Below are positions 33,601-43,134 of a DNA stretch of 43,134 bases, one piece after another. The notes beneath the pieces are model-generated. The model was not told the DNA's origin. It saw only the letters and a program-made list of their open reading frames with translations, and ran no database searches. This stretch comes from a virus. Location of the stretch: positions 1 to 43,134 of IMG/VR virus record IMGVR_UViG_3300026457_000029. One strand, 5' to 3'. Position 1 is the first letter of the stretch; every line of letters starts with the position of its first letter. Position numbers and translations under genes: made by a program.

Positions 33601-36600
33601 TTATTGTAAAGTAGTTGAATAACCAACATATCTCAAAGGATTAATTCTTTGGATAACCGCAGATGTTGACAAACCTGATATTCCATTATTTGTGTATGAA
33701 GTAAAAGATTTTGGTCTCTTTCTAACAGTGGTATTTATTTTACCCCAACTATATTCGCCATAGAAAGCACTATATCCCATTCCAGATAATCCATTATAAC
33801 CTAAGACACTTACAATCACTCTTGACACATTTGTTACTCCAATTCCAGGAACACTTGTCTGTGCTATGGAAACTGATGCAACTTTGTAAACATTGTCCAA
33901 ACAAGATGTCCCAACTCCAACTATTGAAGAGGATGAATCTAGAGATGTTATTCCATAACCAATGTTAGAATTAAAAATAGTAAAGTAATAGTCTGTTTTA
34001 ATTCCACTTATTCCTGTAGTAGCTACTCCAACATTAATATTTGTGTTTCGTAAGTAGGACTCTGTTGGTACAAATAAATCAAATATAATTCCAGTTGAAG
34101 CTATTCCAACAGATGTTGTCTGAACACCAACAATAATTCCAAAATCACCTTCATAAGTAACATCTTCAATTTTTTCTGTTTTGGGTGATGGATAAGAAAT
34201 TAAAACATAAGGTGGTTTCGATTGAGTATATCCAGATCCTGGGTTTGTAATTGTGAATGAAGTTACAATCCCCGATGATATTGATGATGTCACTAAACAA
34301 GTGCTTCCAATTCCAGTAGGAGATGAAATAGTAACAGATGGTGATGTGGTAAATCCAAGTCCGCCATTTGTTAACGAAATAGCAGATATTGTTCCTGCAA
34401 TAGAAACTACTGCCGTAGCAGATGCTCCAACTAAACTATCTTGAGATGTTATTAATATTTTTGTTTTATATGGAACCGTTGCATTTTCTCTTAGGTCATC
34501 GAAGAAAATCTTTGCATTTTGTACAAAAATCTCTGTCGAACCTACACTAACATTCTGTATAATATTAGTGGTTGGTTGAATTAATGACTCATATAAAATT
34601 CTATCTTTGCCAACTTCTTTTCCATTGACAATCTTATCTTCGGTTTGTTTACACCAAACTACAGGTCTTACTAAATTTTCATCTAAAGATAGTCCAACAT
34701 CTGAATATGGATTAGTCTCAACGCTATCTGACGAAACAATATCAGTTACTAATCTTTCATTCTCTTTCAATGAAATAGAATCGCCGTTTATCCTCAGATT
34801 ATCTCCAACTTTTACAGATTCTAGAATATCTGCAAAAACAACATCAACTTGACTGGTTCCTTTGTAGAATATAATCTTACAAGAATCACCTTCTTTTGGT
34901 GCTTCCGTAAATGTAATTATACTTCCGCCATTAAATATGTAACCAGATCCTGGAACTTGTAAAATATCATTAATAAAAACTAATAATGTTGACTGTACAT
35001 CAATACTCGATCCGCTTAAAGATCTAATGGCTGTTTGAATTCCATCTATTTTAATTGGGAAATTTCTTCTTCTGCCATTAAATAAATTTTCTACCTTATC
35101 AATAACTTGAAAATCTCCAATTGACCATCCAGAGAACTGGTCAGAAAATACCTGATCAATAGTAATCTCAAAATTTCTAAATGGTTTTGTTGGATCTGTA
35201 GGAATTCCTACCAATCCACCAACAGGAACCGTTAATAATTCTGACACTTTATATGCATAACCAAGATTTTTAATTTCAAAATTAACCACACTGGATCCTT
35301 GACCAACTATTATGTCTATGGTTGCCTGTGTTCCAACACCAGAATATCCACCTGAATATACTAAAGGAATATCTGAATAATTTAATGGACTTTCAAAAAC
35401 AACAGTTGGTGGATTTGATGTTGTATAACCAGATCCGGGATTAGTTATGATAACATTATTTGATATATGACCTGACAAAATTGTAGCAAAACCAACAAAT
35501 TGATAATTAAGGAGTCCAGTACTTGAAGTTTTAACTCCAACATCAACCAGACCAACCATTGGAGAATTTAGAGATATTAATGCGGTTGCATCTTTACTAA
35601 TTATTTGACTTGTTGTACTTGCCGCACCAATTGTAATATAAGTAGACCCAACAGAAACAATTGGCACATTAACTAAAACAGATCCTATTCCAATAGTATT
35701 TGCTGATGAGAATAAAAGTTTTCCAAATACACCATCAATATTATCGATAGGTATAATTGTCTGACCTGATCCGACCGTAGTTGAAACCTTAGTTATAATT
35801 TCATATTTTAGTGAAGATCTATATCCAGATCCAGTATTTCCAATGCTGATTGATGAAATAGTTCCGGCAGAAGAAACTATCGAAGTTCCACCTGCAGAAA
35901 CTAAAGGTTGGTAACCAAATCCTTGTGTAGAACCTACAGAAATTATAATACCACCTCTAGGTATACTAGAAGTATTAATATCATATGCAGTAGAAGATAT
36001 ATTTCCAGTAAAACCAATTGTTGTTATACCAGAGTTTTCTTCCAATTTATAATCACCAAAAATATTAATGGATCCAAGTCTTTGTGGTTCCTGGAATACA
36101 TTATTGATTAAAATAACCGCAGATGATCCAGATGTTGATAAACCGGAAACATTTGACCCAGAAGATTTTAGAGTAAACTGAGTAGAAACTCCACTAAACT
36201 GTTCATCTAAACTATCAAAAACATAGTTAGTTTTATATGTGTCTTCGTTTGAATTTTCTATACCAGATCTTAAGAAAACTCTTCCACTAAAAGTTGATCT
36301 TGTAGTAATACCTGTAAAATCTCTGGCATCTGGTCTATTTGTTATTGTTCCAATCGGAGAATTTCCGTAAGGTGCGTCAATAAAATGAATTGTATTATCT
36401 ACAATATTATAATTGCCCATGATCTTAGTTACAAGAGACCCATTAGAGTGATCGTCTGGATTTGTTCCCATCCAACCACGAGAAACTAAAAGTACATTTG
36501 TGCTACCAAAACCTACTGAATTTACTTTTACAATCTCGTCATCAATCTTTAATAAATCTCCTCCAAATATAGAACTTATACCGGAAAGTGAGATTGTTTC

Positions 36601-39600
36601 TTCATTTAATTGAGAAAGATTAGATAATGTAGTAGTTGTTGAAGTCGAAACAATTGGAGATTGAATAAAATTATCAATACTTATTAAACATTTACTGTTT
36701 TGCTTTGTTGAGGTAAATGTATGTGTTGTGCCAATACCTACAGAAGTTAAAATTAAAGGTTCTGGTATTGGTTTTAGGGCATTTTCTGCAGATGCGGACA
36801 ATCTTATACTCAAGTCATTAACTTTTATTGCATATACTGTTGAAGGAACTTTATCAGTGGTTCCAATGCCAGCAATAGTTGTAGTAGCAATACCAATTTT
36901 TTCTCCACCACCAGAATTATATACCAATTCTTCTCCAGTAACGAAGAAGTGTTTTGGTAATCTGATCGTATTATTTTCAATATTAACTATTGATGTGTCT
37001 GAAGAATCTATTCTTCTTTGGAAAATTGGAGTTTCTTTATGTTTTAAGTCAAATGATTTTTTAACACTGTTAAATGTTCCTTCATAGCTAGAGAATCTGG
37101 AAAGAATATTTGCATTATTAAAATTATAAAATTCAAAAGAATTTGAGGTATCAACAACACGCATTGCATGTTGATAAACTCTAACATCGACCGATATGTT
37201 AGGATCTGCGGTAAAATAAAGATTTGTCCCAGTTGACCCAATTCCTGCTCCTATTGTCCCAATACCGGATCCAGAAACTGTTTCAATTGTACCATATTCA
37301 AGCAAATAAGTTTCACCTCCATCATCTACTAATACAACCTCAGATGCTTTATATCTGTTGTTTGTAGTATCCTCAGCAACTATAAAATAGTAAGCGCCAG
37401 AATGATTTGTATCGTAGGTTGATATTTTTGTTTCTGTGGGACTTGCTGAAGATAAAATAGAAGTATAAGTGGACTTTAATTCACCTGTATTGAATGTGAG
37501 ATTTCCAGAAGTTACTGCAGATGAAGTGCTTCCAATAGAAATTCCTAAAGTATTTGCAAAATATGTAGTGCCAACACCAACATTAGGGGTAAAGTCCAGA
37601 TTTATAACAGATCCGGAAATATATGCAGAATAAGTTCCTATTGAATCTAAACCACTGTACGCAAGTCTATTTGCATTAGAAAGTCTTCCATATTCGGTAA
37701 TATTTACATTAGTACCATCATGAATAAGAGTTAATTCGCTAAATTCAAAGTAAGTTCCATCAGATGCGGTCAATTCAACTAAAACTTTTGAAGATCTATA
37801 AGAAGATCCAATTCCAACAATTGTAGTTGTTGTACTTGGTGGTATTACTGCCCTTGAAGATTCTAATGTTGCGATATTTCCTAAAGATGTATTTCCAACA
37901 CTTGAAACAGAATCAGAAATACTGTAAGACATAACACTAATATCATAATCATTTATAGTGTAATTAATTGGATAAAATCTCAATATTCCCTGAGAACCTA
38001 AAATAGAAAAATCGAAGGATCCTAAATCGTAATTAGATGAAACTTTTCCATACTGAAGCATATATGATTCCAGTTCATCTTGCACTAGAGAGACCAAACA
38101 TATTTGTCGGAGTCCGCTAAATTTTTTATCTCTAACATATGTTACATATTTTTTGGCTCTTATAGTTGATAGGACAAAAGACTCTATGTTCGAATAAGTA
38201 TCTGTTTTTGGAATATTGCTAAATTGATCGCTAAAATCATCGACTAGTAATACTCTATTTCCTATAGACTGAAGTTCATCCTGTAAAGAAATTGAACTGA
38301 ATGCAATTTCTTTTGAGAAATAATTCGAATCAATAGTTATAACTCTTTCCTTCACTAAATCGTAATCATTTATGCAATTTAAGTCAACTTCGGAAACCAA
38401 GTCTGCAATACCGATAAAATTGCCTTGATCTTGAACTGTTGATATTCCAGTAAATCCGGAATCAACAGATTCTGCGACAAGATCTCCAAATTTTTTGAAT
38501 CCAGATGTATGATTTAAGTTTCCAATAGATTTATTCCAAGTTTCATAATCTACCTTTGATTTTATAGCATAAGAGAAGTATTGATAATAATTATTATCTG
38601 GAGTAACTTGAAATTGGTTATTCAAAAATCCAACTTCATCTTCCCATCCTTGATTTACAACTGAAGATCCATCAACAGAATAAATTGCAATAAGATCTTC
38701 TATTTTCGTTATTATACCTTTAGTGTTGGAAGTTTCTCCTCTGATAAAGACTCCTGTATTAAAATAATCTTTACTTGTTATTTTCAACTGCTCAGAATAT
38801 TGATTCCAATTCAAAACATTGCCATAAGAAGAATCGCTAGTAACTTTTTCTCCTTTAATAAACTTTCCTTTTTCTAAAACAGGATCAAATATTGGGAAGT
38901 ATTTACTTGGTACAATTATTGCTGCAGAATTTTCTTCATCAAAAGTCCCCGGATTTTCATTTACCCCCAAATAATTAGATAAGTTATATACAACAGTTGC
39001 GCCAGATCCACCATACTGTGGATTAACTGATGTCAATGTAAATAATTCATAATTGTAGTTTTTAGAGTTATATCCTCTGAATGAGGTTGAACCCGAACTA
39101 ATAATATTTGCACTTTCAACTAAAATTTTATCACCTATTGAAAGAGGAAATTCTTGACCATAACTAAAATTAACAGCCAATTCAACAGTAACATCTTTTG
39201 TTGTACTGTTAAATGTTATGTTATTAACTGGAATTCCATTGGAATTATTGACTGGTAAGATTTTTGGAGTTGCATCGTAAATACCATCAGTATTTTTTAA
39301 AATATTTACTTTTTTATTAAGGATATCATATTCTAAATCAATATCCGTAACTACTTTATTAGTATAAGAGTCTATAACGACTAACTTTGGTGAAAGTGTG
39401 TAATTAATACCAACTGAAGATACGCCAACTGACTTAAAAGTTGATGATGGATTGATGGTTAAAATTTGAGGAAGTTTTGCAGAAGGTCTTAATGTTGTAT
39501 CTGCAGAATATTCAAACCCAATATCATCAATTTCTATTTTTTTAATAGAACCTATATCTGTACTAGATATATTAAATATTGCACCTCTTCCAGTGTTACT

Positions 39601-42600
39601 AATAACACTGGTTATTCCTGGAACAGAGGAATAATTTCTGCCGCCAGATCTTAATTCAAGATCTTCAATGCAACCTGTTACATTTTTTGAATTAGTATAA
39701 TATTCAAAAAATCCATCAGATTCTGTGTAAGATAAACTTTCTGGATATGTTAAAATATTAAATTTAAATGTTGTCTGACCAACACCTAAGATTGTATGAT
39801 ATCCCGAATAACCGCTATTTGTTAAAGAAAGTTTGTTATTATTTCGGACTTCATCATCAGTGATTATTTCTTTCTTTATTGAACTATTGCTAAGTAAGTC
39901 AATAGGAACCAAAGAATAATACAAATCAAAATTTAAATTATTGGTCGTTAAAGTGACTATAGCATTTGATCCAATTTTGCCTGATTTTACAATTTCAAAT
40001 TGAGAAGAATCCGTTGTTTTTTTGAATTCTTCACTAAAACTAGGATCAAAATATAATTTAAAGTCAAAAGCTGGGTAAGAATTTTGATCCTTAATATATG
40101 ATAAGGAACTATCAGAAAGATCAAATCTAACAACTTGATTGGGTATTACATTTAGTTCTGGATTGACTAAAGAAATTGTACCAAAAGAAGCACTCGTAAA
40201 ATCTATAATCTCTGGAATAGTTTTAGTAGAGTTATAGTATGATGAAGATAATTTAATCCTATCCTTATCAAACCTTACGATATAATATATTTGATTGTCT
40301 AAAAGTCCACCAATTGGAGTATTGGAAGAATAAATTATTTTTTGTCCAGTATAATACCCGTGATTTGGGATATTAATTGTATTATTTGTGATGTTTACTT
40401 TTGATGAAATAAATGATACCGGATTAATTACTAATCTTCTATGTTTATCGTTATATTTTACTGTAATAGTAGTAGTAATACCAGGTAAAGAATTCATGTA
40501 AATTACTTCACCATTACTTAACCCATGAGACGATGCCGTAGAGACTGTAATAGTATTTTTTACAATTTCTCCACTTAAGACATTATCATAATTAGTTTTA
40601 AAACTATGATTTACTCCAGAACCAATATTAATAAAATATAATAATGATGCAGATATGCTACTATCTATTCCGACGAAAGAACCAGTAGAACCTAGACCTA
40701 CTCTATAAGTGGATATTCCTACCAAATCATTCGAAATTTTAGTTGCATATAACACCTGATTGTCTGCTAATTGGAAATTAACAGAACCATCATCAGAAAC
40801 ATAAAAAGGCGATCCACCATTACTAGAATATATTAATTCAGTTCCAGTATCTAAAGAATGATTAGGCAAATACATTGTTTTGGTTGGAACAAAGATATTT
40901 GTAATCCCAGCTCCAGGATTTGAGAAATATATTGTAGAACCAATACTAGCTCCAGAAGAAGAACCTATAGATAAAGACTCTTTAGGATCAAAGTAAATAG
41001 TCTTATTTAAATTATAATTTTGATTCTGACCGTTAATAGAATTTACAACAAATTTTCTAGTTTGCTCATAAAGAACAGATGTTGCCGTGTGAGATGCTCC
41101 AACTGTAGAATCATATTCTCTAATCACTTTGATTCTTGACGATAATTTATCGATAGATAAAATTCTTACTTTTTCATCATCAATTTTATAAATGTCATTT
41201 TCCCTAATATTTGGGAAATTCAACGATCCATTTACCTCAAAATAGGTTACTATTCCAGTAGCAGAAGAAGATCCTACAGATTTAGATAAAATTAAAGTAT
41301 CAGATCTAATTCCAACTTCAAAAAGACTGTCAAAATCTTTTGAAGAAGTGCTCAATCCTGATATAGAAATTATATCTTTGTTAAAAAGACTATGTGGCAG
41401 TGTGCAGAATCCAATGAATTTACCTGTAGAGTCGTATGGATAAAATTCTACTGATTGCGAAGAAGTTGAAGCAAAACTAATATTTTTAATTGATTTTCCT
41501 TTTACATATGAAACATGCGCATATGCATCAGATCCCCCAGAATTAAAATTATTAAATCTTACGAGATCTCCAACTTTATATCCAGATCCTCCTGTTACAA
41601 TTCCTATATTTGATATTCTTCCACTAGTGGAAGATTTTACTATTGAAACTGGTTCTTTAACTTTAATTGGGTTGAAAACAAAATCGTAGTTTGAAGTATT
41701 GCTAGTAAATTTATAAGGTGTAGTATTTCTTAATAACTGCTCAGAAACAAAGTCAAAAGTATTTTGACTTATACTCCTATCATAATTGAATTGGATTGAA
41801 TCTGATTTAAAAGTATTTCCAATTAAATATGGAAAGACTGGTTTTTTATAGTTCTTGAAAACTCCATCAGTCTCTGTTGGTCCATTATTAATAGTTGCGA
41901 AATATGCATAAACTCCATTTGGATATTCTGGAGTAATACAAAATCTTCCATTATGTCTATCCAAATCACCCGAACCATTGAATTGATAATCTTCGACAAA
42001 AAAACCTTCAGAATAAATTCTATTTCCTGAAGATATTGGATTTGGTCTGTCACTTGATGGTTGATAAACATATCCAGATACCATCTCTCTAATATTTCCA
42101 CTACCAGAAGGATTATCATATCCATATGGTCCATAAATTGGATTTCCGTCATATGCCCATCCAATAATAGGAGAGTGTACATATGATGTTACTTCTCTAC
42201 TATTTGATAATTTCAAATCTGCAACATAAGTTTTTTTACCATTTACATAATCAATACCAAAAACACTTCTCCTCAATTTTCTTGGTGCATATAAATGACA
42301 ATATTGGGATCCGTTTATTGTATATGAAGATACATCAATAATTCCATCGTCATCTAAAACTTTTTTAGATTCCAAATACTGCTGAACTTTGTTAATAGTC
42401 CAAGATTTTATTTTGGTCTCACATTTAAAGTTTTGACCAGATGGAACAACATTTACATAAGTGCTTGATGTAGTAAATCCAGATCCTCCATTTACTACTT
42501 TTACTTCTACTATTTTGCCATTATTAATTACTGGAGTTAAAACTGCTCCTGTTCCAATACCCAAAATATTAATATTTGGTGGTGCAGTGTAACTATTTCC

Positions 42601-43134
42601 CTGATTTAAAACTAAAATTTCAGTTATTCTACCATTATTAATTATCGGAGAAAACTGAGCTCCAGAACCAATACCTAGCGTTATTCTGGGTTGTCTTTCA
42701 TAGTTAATGATTTCCGAAGATCCATACCCAACTCCAGGATTTTTAACAAAAAGATTTGTGATACTTCCTCTAAAAATAGGTTGCAATTTAGCATTAAAAT
42801 TTTGTCCCGTTAATGTAGAGACTCCTATTTTGCCAGTTATTTGTACATTAATTTCTGGGTAGTTGAAACTATGTGTCGAAGAACCAGAAGAGACGAAATT
42901 AATATATTGATTTGTTCTATAATAAAAATCTTTATTAGTAGTGGCAATTCCCACTAAAGAAAGTCTAAATTCATCTTTATTCAATTTAGTAATATAATAT
43001 GAATTGTTATCAGACAAACCCCCAACAGGTGTTTCAGAAGAATTGTAAACTACAATTTCTCCACTTTCATATCCATGATCAAATATTTTAATAGTGTTTG
43101 ATGAGGTATTAATGCCAGATGATGAACAAAAAGT
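33601..43134 (-). CDS. giant repeat-rich virion protein with YHYH-like domain (5' end beyond the window)
   Basis: The frame is open to the right edge, giving at least 3177 codons; 43017 is only an internal TTG, and the upstream in-frame residues continue a recognisable repeat, so the true start lies outside. Numbering from 43017: residues 286-400 resemble a YHYH domain (GWAYDGNPIYGPYGY, DLDRHNGRFCI, YPNGVYAYF, FPYLIG), repeats of the NTINIPNHGYYTGQKIIY type occur several times, and many GSGYT-type units are scattered throughout, with two related tandem units near the middle. The end reads SFTSYTNNGISGLS. It precedes gp8, the position of baseplate gene 7 in T4, so a baseplate or tail-fibre role is likely. 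No signal peptide can be judged. Confidence 0.85.
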   Translation of the reverse strand, partial: TFCSSSGINTSSNTIKIFDHGYESGEIVVYNSSETPVGGLSDNNSYYITKLNKDEFRLSLVGIATTNKDFYYRTNQYINFVSSGSSTHSFNYPEINVQITGKIGVSTLTGQNFNAKLQPIFRGSITNLFVKNPGVGYGSSEIINYERQPRITLGIGSGAQFSPIINNGRITEILVLNQGNSYTAPPNINILGIGTGAVLTPVINNGKIVEVKVVNGGSGFTTSSTYVNVVPSGQNFKCETKIKSWTINKVQQYLESKKVLDDDGIIDVSSYTINGSQYCHLYAPRKLRRSVFGIDYVNGKKTYVADLKLSNSREVTSYVHSPIIGWAYDGNPIYGPYGYDNPSGSGNIREMVSGYVYQPSSDRPNPISSGNRIYSEGFFVEDYQFNGSGDLDRHNGRFCITPEYPNGVYAYFATINNGPTETDGVFKNYKKPVFPYLIGNTFKSDSIQFNYDRSISQNTFDFVSEQLLRNTTPYKFTSNTSNYDFVFNPIKVKEPVSIVKSSTSGRISNIGIVTGGSGYKVGDLVRFNNFNSGGSDAYAHVSYVKGKSIKNISFASTSSQSVEFYPYDSTGKFIGFCTLPHSLFNKDIISISGLSTSSKDFDSLFEVGIRSDTLILSKSVGSSSATGIVTYFEVNGSLNFPNIRENDIYKIDDEKVRILSIDKLSSRIKVIREYDSTVGASHTATSVLYEQTRKFVVNSINGQNQNYNLNKTIYFDPKESLSIGSSSGASIGSTIYFSNPGAGITNIFVPTKTMYLPNHSLDTGTELIYSSNGGSPFYVSDDGSVNFQLADNQVLYATKISNDLVGISTYRVGLGSTGSFVGIDSSISASLLYFINIGSGVNHSFKTNYDNVLSGEIVKNTITVSTASSHGLSNGEVIYMNSLPGITTTITVKYNDKHRRLVINPVSFISSKVNITNNTINIPNHGYYTGQKIIYSSNTPIGGLLDNQIYYIVRFDKDRIKLSSSYYNSTKTIPEIIDFTSASFGTISLVNPELNVIPNQVVRFDLSDSSLSYIKDQNSYPAFDFKLYFDPSFSEEFKKTTDSSQFEIVKSGKIGSNAIVTLTTNNLNFDLYYSLVPIDLLSNSSIKKEIITDDEVRNNNKLSLTNSGYSGYHTILGVGQTTFKFNILTYPESLSYTESDGFFEYYTNSKNVTGCIEDLELRSGGRNYSSVPGITSVISNTGRGAIFNISSTDIGSIKKIEIDDIGFEYSADTTLRPSAKLPQILTINPSSTFKSVGVSSVGINYTLSPKLVVIDSYTNKVVTDIDLEYDILNKKVNILKNTDGIYDATPKILPVNNSNGIPVNNITFNSTTKDVTVELAVNFSYGQEFPLSIGDKILVESANIISSGSTSFRGYNSKNYNYELFTLTSVNPQYGGSGATVVYNLSNYLGVNENPGTFDEENSAAIIVPSKYFPIFDPVLEKGKFIKGEKVTSDSSYGNVLNWNQYSEQLKITSKDYFNTGVFIRGETSNTKGIITKIEDLIAIYSVDGSSVVNQGWEDEVGFLNNQFQVTPDNNYYQYFSYAIKSKVDYETWNKSIGNLNHTSGFKKFGDLVAESVDSGFTGISTVQDQGNFIGIADLVSEVDLNCINDYDLVKERVITIDSNYFSKEIAFSSISLQDELQSIGNRVLLVDDFSDQFSNIPKTDTYSNIESFVLSTIRAKKYVTYVRDKKFSGLRQICLVSLVQDELESYMLQYGKVSSNYDLGSFDFSILGSQGILRFYPINYTINDYDISVMSYSISDSVSSVGNTSLGNIATLESSRAVIPPSTTTTIVGIGSSYRSSKVLVELTASDGTYFEFSELTLIHDGTNVNITEYGRLSNANRLAYSGLDSIGTYSAYISGSVINLDFTPNVGVGTTYFANTLGISIGSTSSAVTSGNLTFNTGELKSTYTSILSSASPTETKISTYDTNHSGAYYFIVAEDTTNNRYKASEVVLVDDGGETYLLEYGTIETVSGSGIGTIGAGIGSTGTNLYFTADPNISVDVRVYQHAMRVVDTSNSFEFYNFNNANILSRFSSYEGTFNSVKKSFDLKHKETPIFQRRIDSSDTSIVNIENNTIRLPKHFFVTGEELVYNSGGGEKIGIATTTIAGIGTTDKVPSTVYAIKVNDLSIRLSASAENALKPIPEPLILTSVGIGTTHTFTSTKQNSKCLISIDNFIQSPIVSTSTTTTLSNLSQLNEETISLSGISSIFGGDLLKIDDEIVKVNSVGFGSTNVLLVSRGWMGTNPDDHSNGSLVTKIMGNYNIVDNTIHFIDAPYGNSPIGTITNRPDARDFTGITTRSTFSGRVFLRSGIENSNEDTYKTNYVFDSLDEQFSGVSTQFTLKSSGSNVSGLSTSGSSAVILINNVFQEPQRLGSINIFGDYKLEENSGITTIGFTGNISSTAYDINTSSIPRGGIIISVGSTQGFGYQPLVSAGGTSIVSSAGTISSISIGNTGSGYRSSLKYEIITKVSTTVGSGQTIIPIDNIDGVFGKLLFSSANTIGIGSVLVNVPIVSVGSTYITIGAASTTSQIISKDATALISLNSPMVGLVDVGVKTSSTGLLNYQFVGFATILSGHISNNVIITNPGSGYTTSNPPTVVFESPLNYSDIPLVYSGGYSGVGTQATIDIIVGQGSSVVNFEIKNLGYAYKVSELLTVPVGGLVGIPTDPTKPFRNFEITIDQVFSDQFSGWSIGDFQVIDKVENLFNGRRRNFPIKIDGIQTAIRSLSGSSIDVQSTLLVFINDILQVPGSGYIFNGGSIITFTEAPKEGDSCKIIFYKGTSQVDVVFADILESVKVGDNLRINGDSISLKENERLVTDIVSSDSVETNPYSDVGLSLDENLVRPVVWCKQTEDKIVNGKEVGKDRILYESLIQPTTNIIQNVSVGSTEIFVQNAKIFFDDLRENATVPYKTKILITSQDSLVGASATAVVSIAGTISAISLTNGGLGFTTSPSVTISSPTGIGSTCLVTSSISSGIVTSFTITNPGSGYTQSKPPYVLISYPSPKTEKIEDVTYEGDFGIIVGVQTTSVGIASTGIIFDLFVPTESYLRNTNINVGVATTGISGIKTDYYFTIFNSNIGYGITSLDSSSSIVGVGTSCLDNVYKVASVSIAQTSVPGIGVTNVSRVIVSVLGYNGLSGMGYSAFYGEYSWGKINTTVRKRPKSFTSYTNNGISGLSTSAVIQRINPLRYVGYSTTLQ
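41818..42162 (-). other. YHYH-like domain within the giant virion protein
   Basis: Residues 286-400 (numbered from 43017) show the order typical of the YHYH family as I recall it: a GxAxDGxPIYGPxGY block, an LDxxNGR block, a YPxGxYxYF block and an FPYxIG end. The name-giving YHYH is YAYF here, so both histidine positions are altered or shifted. The family function is not established. Confidence 0.7.

Noticed and set aside
43000-43017. TTG at 43017 as start of the giant gene
   Set aside because: The frame is open to the window edge, and upstream codons belong to a repeat unit.
1-43134. tRNA genes, integrase, insertion sequences or attachment sites
   Set aside because: None could be seen by reading; gaps between genes are mostly below 105 bases and are accounted for by promoters, ribosome sites or the terminator.

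Overview
The window is part of the structural and replication core of a T4-like myovirus, most likely a marine cyanophage infecting Synechococcus or Prochlorococcus. The evidence is the T4 gene order (8, 13-14-15-16-17-18-19-20, head core genes, 21-22-23, 3, uvsY, uvsW, 55, 47, 46), a DUF3110-like gene (a family otherwise typical of cyanobacteria), and several very large repeat-rich virion proteins of the kind seen in cyanophages and Pelagibacter myophages. The species cannot be fixed from the sequence alone. Every supported gene is on the minus strand, so transcription runs from high to low coordinates. No tRNA, integrase, insertion sequence or CRISPR array was seen.

Layout in the direction of transcription. 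From 43134 to about 23390 lie a giant virion protein that runs off the window edge (at least 3177 codons, with a degenerate YHYH domain), a gp8-like baseplate wedge protein, a 1884-residue DUF4815 protein, an 833-residue virion protein and two small genes. From 23368 to 13064 lie neck, terminase and tail genes: gp13, gp14, gp15, gp16, an unusual 662-residue mosaic protein wedged between the two terminase subunits, gp17, gp18 (sheath) and gp19 (tube). From 13033 to 5562 is the head module: gp20 portal, a gp67-like core peptide, a 106-residue gp68-position protein, two additional virion proteins, gp21 protease, gp22 scaffold and gp23 major capsid protein, closed by a strong intrinsic terminator. 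From 5494 to the left edge are gp3, UvsY, UvsW, an Sm-like protein, the late sigma factor gp55, and gp47 and gp46 with the DUF3110-like gene between them.

The genes fit one programme. gp55 is preceded by a near-consensus extended -10 sigma70 promoter, which should allow expression by unmodified host polymerase. The virion genes are preceded by short TATAAATA-like late boxes that gp55 would recognise. At six gene junctions the box overlaps the stop codon of the gene before it. gp16/gp17 package DNA through gp20 into a head built by gp22/gp23 and matured by gp21. gp46/47, UvsY and UvsW support recombination-dependent replication.

The most interesting signals are these. (1) The 106-residue protein starts with what looks like a T4 internal-protein capsid-targeting peptide with a gp21 cleavage site. 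(2) The 662-residue protein is a chain of small Cys/His-rich or basic modules and contains a second copy of the 106-residue protein's domain, flanked by two potential gp21 sites, suggesting a processed internal-head polyprotein. (3) Three kinds of small beta-type modules are shared between gp8, gp14, gp15 and the giant virion proteins. (4) Stop codons are reused inside late promoters. All family assignments come from reading and remembered family sequences; no database search was run.
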